Assembly: GCA_030066245.1 (NCBI GenBank)
Contig: JASJBY010000032.1
Span: forward strand, 1-44,205
Length of the DNA stretch: 44,205 bases
Direction: 5' to 3'
Source: Gammaproteobacteria bacterium
GTDB taxonomy: Bacteria > Pseudomonadota > Gammaproteobacteria > JAABTG01
A program made the translations under genes and the position numbers. The notes beneath the pieces were generated by a model. It was given only the letters and a program-made list of their open reading frames with translations, was not told where the DNA came from and ran no database searches. Below, piece by piece: positions 17,292-24,367 of this stretch (positions are counted from its first letter, which is position 1; the number at the start of each line of letters is the position of its first letter).

Positions 17292-18488
17292 TCAGGCGCC
17301 GCTCAGCTGCTCGAGACCGTGCTCCAGGTCTGCCTGCAGGTCCTTCACGTCCTCCATACCCACCGCCACGCGCAGCAGGCCTTCGCCTATGCCCGCGGAT
17401 TCCCTGGCTTCGGGGCGCATACGACCATGGGTCGTGGTGGCAGGATGGGTGATGGTGCTCTTCACATCGCCCAGATTGGCCGTGATGGAGAGGAGCCGGG
17501 TGCTGTCCACGATGCGCCAGGCCGAGTCCCGGCCGCCGGCCACGTCGAAGGCGACGATGCCCCCGAAGTCCGACTGCTGGCGTGACGCCAGCTCGTGCTG
17601 TGGGTGGGTTTTCAGTCCGGGGTAGTAAACGCGCCGTACCGCGGGCTGCTCCTCCAGCCATCTGGCCAGCGCAAGCGCATTGGCGCTGTGCGCCTTCATG
17701 CGCAGTGACAGTGTCTCCAGGCCCTTCAGGAAGACCCAGGCGTTGAACGGACTCATGGTCGGCCCTGCCGAACGCAGAAAACCGAACAAGTCCCCACCGA
17801 CCAGGTCCCGGCTGCCCAGGACCGCACCGCCGACGCATCGCCCCTGGCCGTCCAGGTATTTGGTGGCCGAATGGATGATGAGGTCAGCGCCCAGCTCGAC
17901 GGGCCGCTGTAATGCCGGGGTGCACAGACAGTTGTCCACGACCAGTAGGGCTCCGTTGTCGTGGGCGAGATCGGCAAGCTGGCGGATATCCGCCACCTCC
18001 GTTAGCGGGTTGGACGGAGTTTCCAGAAACAGCAGGCGGGTGTCCCGCCGCACGGCTTCGGACCACGCCTGCATATCCGTGAGGGGAACGAAAGTGGTCT
18101 TCAATCCGAAACGGGACAGGAGAGTCTCGAACAAGACGACGGTTGTGCCGAATACGCTCTCCGAGCAGACAATGTGATCCCCGGATTTAAGCAGGCCCAT
18201 GCAGGTGGTCAGGATGGCGGCCATGCCCGAGGCCGTCGCCACACAGCACTCCACCGATTCCAGCGCAGCGAGACGCTCCTCGAAAGTGCGCACCGTGGGG
18301 TTGGTGAAGCGAGAGTAGATGTTGCCCGCTTCGTCGCCGGAAAAGCGGGCTGCCGCCTGGCGCGCACTTTCAAACACGAAGCTGGATGTGGGAAAGATAG
18401 GCTCGCTTTGCTCTCCCTCGGACGTGCGCACCTGTCCGGCGCGCACGGCGAGTGTGTCGAAGCCGAGTTCGGACTTGCGCTGTGTCAT
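17292..18488 (-). CDS. metZ: O-succinylhomoserine sulfhydrylase MetZ
   Basis: 398 residues, a PLP enzyme of the Cys/Met metabolism family. It makes homocysteine directly from O-succinylhomoserine and sulfide, bypassing cystathionine. The PLP lysine is K210 in HSATKYLDGQGR; YSRFTNPTVRTFEERLAALE and ATASGMAAI are family signatures. The MTQRKSELGFDTLAVRAGQ start and the neighbourhood (immediately after purF, as in Pseudomonas) favour MetZ over MetB or MetY. GGAGAG is 8 bases before the ATG. The leader carries a probable SAM-II riboswitch and an intrinsic terminator, so expression should fall when S-adenosylmethionine is plentiful. Confidence 0.92.
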   Translation of the reverse strand: MTQRKSELGFDTLAVRAGQVRTSEGEQSEPIFPTSSFVFESARQAAARFSGDEAGNIYSRFTNPTVRTFEERLAALESVECCVATASGMAAILTTCMGLLKSGDHIVCSESVFGTTVVLFETLLSRFGLKTTFVPLTDMQAWSEAVRRDTRLLFLETPSNPLTEVADIRQLADLAHDNGALLVVDNCLCTPALQRPVELGADLIIHSATKYLDGQGRCVGGAVLGSRDLVGGDLFGFLRSAGPTMSPFNAWVFLKGLETLSLRMKAHSANALALARWLEEQPAVRRVYYPGLKTHPQHELASRQQSDFGGIVAFDVAGGRDSAWRIVDSTRLLSITANLGDVKSTITHPATTTHGRMRPEARESAGIGEGLLRVAVGMEDVKDLQADLEHGLEQLSGA

Positions 18489-18518
18489 CTGCGTACTCTC
18501 CGGGCCTGCGCACCAGGC

Positions 18519-18555
18519 AAAAAAAAACCTGCCTTCAGCACGTGCTAAAGCAGGT
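18519..18555 (-). terminator. Intrinsic terminator in the metZ leader
   Basis: On the minus strand ACCTGC pairs with GCAGGT and, after a one-base bulge, TTTAGCAC pairs with GTGCTGAA, followed by nine T residues ending about 31 bases before metZ. Its left arm contains GCTTTAGC, which can pair instead with GCTAAAGC of the preceding aptamer, so it looks like a switchable terminator and not merely the end of purF. Confidence 0.88.
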
Positions 18556-18557
18556 CT

Positions 18558-18616
18558 CCCCCTCGCTTTAGCAGTACTTGTTAAGCGCCCGCAAGCTGAA
18601 GCTCAAATCGGCGCTT
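18558..18616 (-). promoter_or_regulatory. Probable SAM-II riboswitch aptamer controlling metZ
   Basis: On the minus strand a perfect 7-bp stem P1 (AAGCGCC, 18616-18610, with GGCGCTT, 18589-18583) encloses a loop beginning GATTTGAGC and ending GCTTGC. After P1 come AACAAGT and GCTAAA, then a G run. GCTTG of the loop can pair with CAAGT, and AGC with the GCT of GCTAAA, giving the H-type pseudoknot of SAM-II. GATTT, the pseudoknot strands and GCTAAA followed by G residues match what I know of the SAM-II (metA) motif. It sits in front of metZ, a typical SAM-II target. No covariance model could be run. Confidence 0.8.
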
Positions 18617-18678
18617 TCGTCACTCTAGTTCGAAGTCTAGTCCAATCCGACGGTCGCCTCCAGAGGATTCAATCGTGT

Positions 18679-20190
18679 TCAGGAGGCATTATGCAGCTCG
18701 ATCACGTCGTTGACCTCGGCCCGGCGACGAGTCTTGGCCTGGTCACTGCGGTTCTCTCCGAGCCGCCGAAGATAGCTGTGGCTGACGTCGCCCGTCACGT
18801 ACTCGCCGTTGAAGACTGACGCATCGAAACGCTCCAACATCCGATTGCCCTTACTCACGGCCGCCATCAGGTCGTCCAGATCCTGGTAGAGCAGCCGATC
18901 GGTGCCGATGGTCTCGGCAATCTCTGCCTCCGTCTTTCCGTGGGCGACCAGTTCGTCTGCAGCCGGCATGTCGATGCCGTACACGTTCGGATAGCGGACC
19001 GGCGGTGCGGCCGAAGCAAAGTAGACCTTTCGCGCCCCGGCATCACGGGCCATCTGGATGATCTGCCGTGACGTTGTTCCCCGCACGATGGAGTCGTCCA
19101 CAAGCAGCACGTTCTTGTCCTTGAACTCCAGATCGATTGCGTTCAGTTTCCGACGCACCGATGCCTTGCGTTCCTGTTGTCCTGGCATGATGAAGGTACG
19201 TCCGATGTAGCGGTTCTTGATGAAGCCTTCTCTATATTTCACACCCAGCTTGTAGGCCAGAGGCAGGGCCGCCGTGCGACTCGTGTCGGGGATGGGAATG
19301 ACCACGTCGATGTCATTGTCAGCCCACTCGCGGAGGATCTTGTCGGCCAGCTTCTCGCCCATGCGCAGCCGGGCTTTGTATACCGATACGTTGTCGATAA
19401 TTGAATCCGGCCTGGCCAGATAGACGAATTCAAAAAGACACGGCGAATAAACGGAGAACTCGGCGCATTGACGGGTATGCAAGGCACCCTGCATGTCGAT
19501 GTAGACCGCCTCACCCGGGAGCACATCCCTCACCAGCTCAAAGCCGAGCGCATCCAGGGCGACGCTTTCGGACGCTATCATGTATTCGGTTCCCGCCGGC
19601 GATTCGCGCCTTCCGAACACCAGCGGCCGGATACCCCAGGGGTCGCGGAAAGCGAGTATGCCATAGCCGATGATCAGCGCAACGGCCGCGTAGGCACCGC
19701 GGCAGCGGTGGTGCACGCCTTCCACTGCTTTGAAGATGTGCTGCTCATCAATCGTGAGCCGGCCCTGGGCCAGCAACTCGTGAGCCAGCACATTCAGAAG
19801 AATCTCGGAGTCCGAGTCCGTATTGATGTGGCGCAGGTCCTCTTGGAACAAATCCTTCTTCAGGTCTGCGGCGTTGGTCAGATTGCCGTTGTGCGCCAGG
19901 ATGATGCCAAACGGAGAGTTGACATAAAAGGGCTGGGCCTCGGCAGAGGTGGTGCAACCCGCCGTGGGATAACGAACGTGGCCGACACCCATGTGTCCCT
20001 TCAAGTTCACCATGTGCCGAGCTTGAAACACGTCTCGCACCAGACCGCTGTCCTTGCGCAGATGCAGCCTGTCGTTCTCGCAGGTCACGATGCCGGCAGC
20101 GTCCTGACCACGGTGCTGCAACACGGTGAGTGCATCGTAAATGGCTTGATTGACCGCGCCTCTGCCGACAATTCCAACAATCCCGCACAT
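18679..20190 (-). CDS. purF: Amidophosphoribosyltransferase PurF
   Basis: 503 residues from the ATG at 20190; the frame is open further upstream but the catalytic cysteine must follow the initiator methionine, and MCGIVGIVG gives exactly that (C2). It transfers ammonia from glutamine to PRPP, the first committed step of purine synthesis. The N-terminal glutaminase domain shows QHRGQDAAGI and HVRYPTAG; the C-terminal phosphoribosyltransferase domain has VLLVDDSIVRGTTS, the PRPP motif. Length matches E. coli PurF (505). It follows cvpA by 43 bases as in other gammaproteobacteria, so the two are probably cotranscribed. Confidence 0.96.
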   Translation of the reverse strand: MCGIVGIVGRGAVNQAIYDALTVLQHRGQDAAGIVTCENDRLHLRKDSGLVRDVFQARHMVNLKGHMGVGHVRYPTAGCTTSAEAQPFYVNSPFGIILAHNGNLTNAADLKKDLFQEDLRHINTDSDSEILLNVLAHELLAQGRLTIDEQHIFKAVEGVHHRCRGAYAAVALIIGYGILAFRDPWGIRPLVFGRRESPAGTEYMIASESVALDALGFELVRDVLPGEAVYIDMQGALHTRQCAEFSVYSPCLFEFVYLARPDSIIDNVSVYKARLRMGEKLADKILREWADNDIDVVIPIPDTSRTAALPLAYKLGVKYREGFIKNRYIGRTFIMPGQQERKASVRRKLNAIDLEFKDKNVLLVDDSIVRGTTSRQIIQMARDAGARKVYFASAAPPVRYPNVYGIDMPAADELVAHGKTEAEIAETIGTDRLLYQDLDDLMAAVSKGNRMLERFDASVFNGEYVTGDVSHSYLRRLGENRSDQAKTRRRAEVNDVIELHNAS

Positions 20191-20233
20191 GACAATCACC
20201 TCGACGATACAAGCACCTGGTCCACCAGACTGC

Positions 20234-20722
20234 TCAGTAACTGATCCGGGCTGCAATATCCGGGGGCAGGAAACCTCGTAGCCACAATGCCAATTCCTGG
20301 AAATGACGGATGAGATGGGACTCGGTCCACCAGATGTCCCGAGGCAGCGCCGTGAAGCCGGCAAGCAACACAAGTATAGCGACGATGACCGCGCCGCGGG
20401 CAACACCAAAGACGACTCCGAGGGCCCGGTCGGTACCCGACAGGCCGGTCTTGTCCACCAGCTGGCCTGCCAAGAAGTTCACCAGGCCCGTGAGAAGCAG
20501 CGTCAGGAAGAACAACACGAAAAAGGAAATGGCTAGCCGCGGGCCCGGCACCGATACGTAGTCCTCCAGGACAAAGGACAGGTCCCGCGTGAAGCTCAGA
20601 GCGAGCCAGAACGCCAGCACCCAGCCTGCCAGTGACAACGCTTCCCTGACAAAGCCCCGCATCACGCTGATGACCGCCGAGAGAGCGATAACAACGAGAA
20701 TCGCGTAGTCCACCAGCGTCAT
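20234..20722 (-). CDS. cvpA: CvpA family inner-membrane protein
   Basis: 162 residues with four hydrophobic spans (VDYAILVVIALSAVISVM at the start, LAISFFVLFFLTLLLTGL, then GVARGAVIVAILVLLAGF). RGFVREALSLAGWVLAFWLA is the family signature region. CvpA is needed for colicin V export in E. coli and for bile or envelope stress resistance in enteric bacteria; the molecular role is not settled. It is the promoter-proximal gene of cvpA-purF here. In related genomes dedD would lie directly upstream, but pomA-pomB-pilZ intervenes. Confidence 0.92.
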   Translation of the reverse strand: MTLVDYAILVVIALSAVISVMRGFVREALSLAGWVLAFWLALSFTRDLSFVLEDYVSVPGPRLAISFFVLFFLTLLLTGLVNFLAGQLVDKTGLSGTDRALGVVFGVARGAVIVAILVLLAGFTALPRDIWWTESHLIRHFQELALWLRGFLPPDIAARISY

Positions 20723-21435
20723 GACAATGGCGCGGCCGACTCCTGCTTGCCGGGCGCGAGACTGTCAGGTCGCATCGTTCGCCCGACGGGGCCGCCGAAC
20801 CGCGCCCCGCCGCGACAAACAGCGAATGCAGCCCGTCTTGGTCAACAACTCGCTGGTCATCTCGTTCTATATGCCTTCATCGCCCACTCTGGCTTCGCCT
20901 GCGGCCGTTCGCAGATGCGTCCACCCTTAAGACGGCATCGGCACGTTGACCCGGAGCGCCGCGACGTACGCCGGAGCGGCGATTCTACCAGACCGATCCG
21001 CGCATCTGAACACTTGCCCCGAGGACCGTCCAACGCTTCTCCCCAGTTGTCCGACCATTTTGGCTCGCGCGGTAGCGAGCCGCCCCGGGAGGCCCAACCC
21101 GTCTGGGGTCCCGACACCCCGCGCAGCGCATTGGTGTTCGGTTAGGGCCGTGCCGGCATGAGTGGCCGGGACCCTCGGTCGCAGGGATAGCGGCCGTCGA
21201 GCCTACAGGGAGGTATTCATGGCGTGTCCCGGCGGCTCGTGCCGGTACGGCCCCACCGCGAATGCTTCACCGATCACGGATGCCGCGCGGCATAGCTGGT
21301 GTGCCTTCGGCACCTAAAGCTAAGGCTCTCGGGGTCCGATACAGGGGCGGGGTGGCATCGACGGTGGCCAACCGATCCAGCACCCCAAGCCGACAGCATG
21401 TCTCGTGGAACCCGCCCGAACGGAGGAGTGTGATC
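20723..21435. other. Divergent intergenic region between cvpA and pomA
   Basis: About 710 bases that should hold the promoters of both cvpA-purF and pomA. No clear sigma-54, sigma-28 or known riboswitch match was seen. The part nearest pomA contains a 32-codon frame with a strong ribosome site (21219-21317) and a folded leader: GTGCC/GGCAC (21301-21313), and GGGGTG (21349-21354) with CACCCC (21381-21386) enclosing CGGT/ACCG. Confidence 0.5.
21219..21317 (+). CDS. Possible 32-residue leader peptide upstream of pomA
   Basis: ATG preceded by GGGAGG with 6 bases of spacing, one of the better ribosome sites in the window. The peptide begins MACPGGSCRYGP and ends WCAFGT, with three cysteines in 32 residues. 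It lies 118 bases before the pomA start on the same strand. It could be a leader peptide, a small cysteine-containing protein, or a chance frame; nothing is recognised. Confidence 0.35.
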   Translation: MACPGGSCRYGPTANASPITDAARHSWCAFGT

Positions 21436-22209
21436 GTGGACCTGGCCACCCTGCTGGGACTCATCAGCGGAATCGGTGTTATCGTCGGTGCCATCGCGGT
21501 CGGTGGCAGCCTGATGCTGTTCGTCAACCCACCCTCGGTCATCATCGTCCTGGGAGGCACTGTCGCCGCAACCTTGATCAAGTTTCCCCTCGGCACCTTT
21601 CTGAACGCATTCAAGGTTGCCATGCGTGCCTTCCGCTCCAAGGCCGACGACCCGAATGTGTTGATCAAAGAGGCGCTGGAGCTCTCACAGGTAGCCCGAA
21701 AGAGCGGTCTGCTGGCGCTCGAGAACCAGACCATCAGCAACCCTTTTCTGAAACAGGGCGTCCAGCTGGCGGTGGATGGCAACCCGCCCGAGTTCGTGCG
21801 CAAGACGCTTAACCAGGATATCGACCTGGCCATCGAACGCCACGAGACAGGCCAGCAGATATTCCGCGCGATTGGCGAGACAGCCCCCGCCATGGGCATG
21901 ATCGGCACCCTGATCGGCCTGGTTCAGATGCTCTCGAGCATGGACGACCCGAAGAGCATCGGGCCGGCCATGGCCGTCGCCCTGCTCACCACGCTCTACG
22001 GGGCCATCATCGCGAACGCCTTCGCCCTGCCCATCGCGGACAAGCTGACCTTACGCAGCAAGGAGGAGCGGCTCAACAAGTCACTGATTTTGGAAACTAT
22101 TTCGGCCATTCAGGAGGGATTGAACCCGCGGGTCATGGAAACTCTGCTAAAGACATACCTGCCCGACAGCAAGCGGACGATTCCGACCGCAAAGAAAAAG
22201 GCCGCATAG
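21436..22209 (+). CDS. pomA: Flagellar motor stator subunit, PomA/MotC type
   Basis: 257 residues. The GTG at 21436 is preferred because CGGAGGAG lies 7 bases upstream and the product then begins VDLATLLGLISG, as PomA does; the in-frame GTG at 21430 is too close to the ribosome site. Four membrane spans with a large cytoplasmic loop between spans 2 and 3 are visible; that loop (RKSGLLALENQTISNPFLKQ) contacts the rotor. Span 3 carries GETAPAMGMIGTLIGLVQML, typical of the family, with the ion-channel threonine/proline region. It forms the ion-driven stator with PomB; sodium is likely but cannot be proved from sequence. It is followed by pomB after 12 bases. Confidence 0.92.
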   Translation: MDLATLLGLISGIGVIVGAIAVGGSLMLFVNPPSVIIVLGGTVAATLIKFPLGTFLNAFKVAMRAFRSKADDPNVLIKEALELSQVARKSGLLALENQTISNPFLKQGVQLAVDGNPPEFVRKTLNQDIDLAIERHETGQQIFRAIGETAPAMGMIGTLIGLVQMLSSMDDPKSIGPAMAVALLTTLYGAIIANAFALPIADKLTLRSKEERLNKSLILETISAIQEGLNPRVMETLLKTYLPDSKRTIPTAKKKAA

Positions 22210-22221
22210 CCCGGAACCCTT

Positions 22222-23058
22222 ATGAGCCGTGCCAAGGCCAAGGCAGCGACCGGCGCACCCGCTTGGGTGATGACCTTCGCCGATCTCATGTCGCTGCTCA
22301 TGTGCTTCTTCGTGCTGCTTCTGTCTTTCTCCGAGATGGACGTCCAGAAGTACAAGCAAGTCGCCGGCTCCCTCAGAGAGGCGTTTGGCGTGCAGCGCCT
22401 GGTCGAGTCGAAGATCATGCCCAAGGGCACCTCCATCATCGCCCAGGAATTCAGTCCCGGTCGGCCCACGCCAACGCCCATCAACGAGGTGCGACAGCAA
22501 ACCACCGACGAGACAAAGGAAAACCTGGACTTCAGTGATTCAGAGCACAAGGGCAAGGGGAGCGCCGAGCATGCCCAGGAGAGCAGCGAACAGGCTGGCC
22601 GGATTCTCGAAATGCTCAAGGAGGAAGTCGAACTCGGCCAACTGGACGTGGAGACAGCCCCGGGCAAGACCATCATCCGGATCCAGGAGAAAGGCAGCTT
22701 CGGGTCGGGCAGCGCGGTGCTGGAGAATCCTTTCGAACCGGTCATGGCAAAGATCAGCGATGTCATCACGCAGACCTCAGGACATATCGTCGTCGGTGGC
22801 CACACGGACGACATTCCCATAGCGACTCAACGATACCGTTCCAACTGGGAGCTATCTGCCGGGCGTGCCGTCACCGTGGTTCATCACCTGCTGCGCTACA
22901 ACGCGCTGGACGAGTCCCGTGTCCTGGTGCAGGGCCACGCCGATTCACGTCCGCTGGTGCCGAACGACAGCCGTGCGAATCGGGCGCGCAATCGTCGGGT
23001 GGAGATCACCATAGTCGAGAGCGAGGCCGAAACCGCGCCTGACGGCCTGTCGCATTAG
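22222..23058 (+). CDS. pomB: Flagellar motor stator subunit, PomB/MotD type
   Basis: 278 residues. A single membrane span carries the essential ion-binding aspartate, D21, in PAWVMTFADLMSLLMCFF. A plug/linker region rich in charged residues follows (about 60-135). The C-terminal OmpA-like domain (VVGGHTDDIPI, RSNWELSAGRAV, NRARNRRVEITI) anchors the stator to peptidoglycan. It works as a 4:2 or 5:2 complex with PomA to power flagellar rotation. It lies 5 bases before the PilZ gene, so all three genes should be cotranscribed. No other flagellar gene is in the window. Confidence 0.93.
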   Translation: MSRAKAKAATGAPAWVMTFADLMSLLMCFFVLLLSFSEMDVQKYKQVAGSLREAFGVQRLVESKIMPKGTSIIAQEFSPGRPTPTPINEVRQQTTDETKENLDFSDSEHKGKGSAEHAQESSEQAGRILEMLKEEVELGQLDVETAPGKTIIRIQEKGSFGSGSAVLENPFEPVMAKISDVITQTSGHIVVGGHTDDIPIATQRYRSNWELSAGRAVTVVHHLLRYNALDESRVLVQGHADSRPLVPNDSRANRARNRRVEITIVESEAETAPDGLSH

Positions 23059-23063
23059 TCTCG

Positions 23064-23705
23064 ATGGCAGCCGAGTATCAACCTGAGGTAAGTGGGGCCG
23101 AGCCAATCGGCCAGGGCTCAGACGATGCGGCGGAGCGTCGTCGCTATTTCCGGGTCGAAGACCGCATTATTCTGCAGCACCGGCCGCTGGCCGACGACGA
23201 GCGTGGGCCATTGGTGGAGGAACTGCGCGACCACAGCCAGAGCCGCCACTTGCTGGCAAGCTCTTTTGCCAGCACCAGCCAGCAGATGCAGGGGGTGCTG
23301 CGCAAGGTTCAGGAACGGGAACCGGATGTGGCTCTGTACCTGCAGGCCCTGAACGAGAAAATCGACCTCCTCGCGCGCCAGCTCGCGCTGGAAACCACCG
23401 AGCTATCGAAGCAACCGCCCCGCTGGGTGGACATCAGCGCCGCGGGCCTGTGTTTCGAGGCGCCAGACCCCATACAAATTGGCCAGCTTGTAGAGCTGAA
23501 GATGCTGCTGGCGCCCTCGTTCGACTATGTCAGAGCCATCGGCCGGGTTGTGCGCTGTGCCGAAGCAGACCGGGGGACCCTTTTTCGGGTTGCCGTCGAC
23601 TTCGACTATCTGCGCGACGACGACCGCGAGCTGTTGGTCCAACACGTCCTCAGAAAGCAGACCAGCGTGCTCCGCGAGCAGCGCGGCGACGCACCGGAGA
23701 CCTGA
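23064..23705 (+). CDS. PilZ-domain protein encoded behind the stator genes
   Basis: 213 residues, starting 5 bases after pomB. Two cyclic-di-GMP-binding motifs are present: R26-R-Y-F-R30 (RxxxR) and D123-I-S-A-A-G128 (D/NxSxxG). In ordinary PilZ domains these lie some 20-30 residues apart; here about 92 residues separate them. The insert (about 45-115) is helical and amphipathic (STSQQMQGVLRKVQEREPDV, ALNEKIDLLARQLALET) and could form a dimer or bind a partner. The rest of the barrel follows (GQLVELKMLL, RAIGRVVRC, FRVAVDFDYL). Position implies a cyclic-di-GMP brake or modulator acting on PomAB, in the way YcgR acts on MotA; this is inference. Confidence 0.85.
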   Translation: MAAEYQPEVSGAEPIGQGSDDAAERRRYFRVEDRIILQHRPLADDERGPLVEELRDHSQSRHLLASSFASTSQQMQGVLRKVQEREPDVALYLQALNEKIDLLARQLALETTELSKQPPRWVDISAAGLCFEAPDPIQIGQLVELKMLLAPSFDYVRAIGRVVRCAEADRGTLFRVAVDFDYLRDDDRELLVQHVLRKQTSVLREQRGDAPET

Positions 23706-23766
23706 GGAAGCCCACCGCGCGCTCGGCACGGGTGGCTGCCAGGGGCGCGAAAAGCATGACCCTTAA

Positions 23767-24342
23767 TCAGCCGGCAGGATATCGCACCACCAGGCCTTTC
23801 AGATCCGTCTCCTTCTGGAGTTGCCTGAGGGACTCGGCGGCCTTGGCGCGCAACAGTTCCGGACCGACGTATACGCGCTGCACGCGCCGCTGGTCGACAC
23901 GGACATCCTCGATGAAGGCAGGAAAACCCTTGGCGCGAAGTCGGTCACGCAAAGCCAGCGCATTAGCGGAATTCGAGAAGCTGCCGAGCTGCACAGCCCA
24001 GGCGCCGAGCGCCCGATCGGTAGAAGGCTTGACGGTACCATCGCTTGCCCTCTCCTTGGCTCCTCGGCTGGCGCTCGGCGGACTTCCTGCGCCGCGCTGC
24101 GCACTTGAGTTTACGGCCTGCTCGGACCCCAAAGCGGCGGGGTCAGCCATAGTCGTGATTTCGGCTTCACTGACCGGCACGAAATCGGTGCGGAAGACAT
24201 GCTCCGGTCGTGGGGGGACGGCGGCGCTGCGCCAATCCTCCATCGGTTCCGGCGGCTGGTCCAGTATCATGGGTGCGATGATGACCAGCAGAGAGACCAG
24301 CACCGCGGCACCGACCAGTCGCTGTTTCAATTTCTCGTCCAT
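23767..24342 (-). CDS. dedD: SPOR-domain cell-division protein DedD
   Basis: 191 residues from MDEKLKQRLVG at 24342; a longer frame overlapping folC is unlikely. One N-terminal membrane span (AAVLVSLLVIIAPMIL) is followed by a low-complexity periplasmic linker and a C-terminal SPOR domain (WAVQLGSFSNSANALALRDR) that binds denuded peptidoglycan glycans at the division septum. It lies 25 bases after folC, the classic folC-dedD arrangement, and ends facing the pilZ gene 61 bases away. Confidence 0.9.
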   Translation of the reverse strand: MDEKLKQRLVGAAVLVSLLVIIAPMILDQPPEPMEDWRSAAVPPRPEHVFRTDFVPVSEAEITTMADPAALGSEQAVNSSAQRGAGSPPSASRGAKERASDGTVKPSTDRALGAWAVQLGSFSNSANALALRDRLRAKGFPAFIEDVRVDQRRVQRVYVGPELLRAKAAESLRQLQKETDLKGLVVRYPAG

Positions 24343-24367
24343 GGTCAAGAGTTTCGAAGCTCGCCGG

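Noticed and set aside
21290..21400. Cyclic-di-GMP (GEMM) riboswitch before pomA
   Set aside because: The leader is structured and the context is tempting, but the conserved CACGCA and GGGCAAACC elements are absent.
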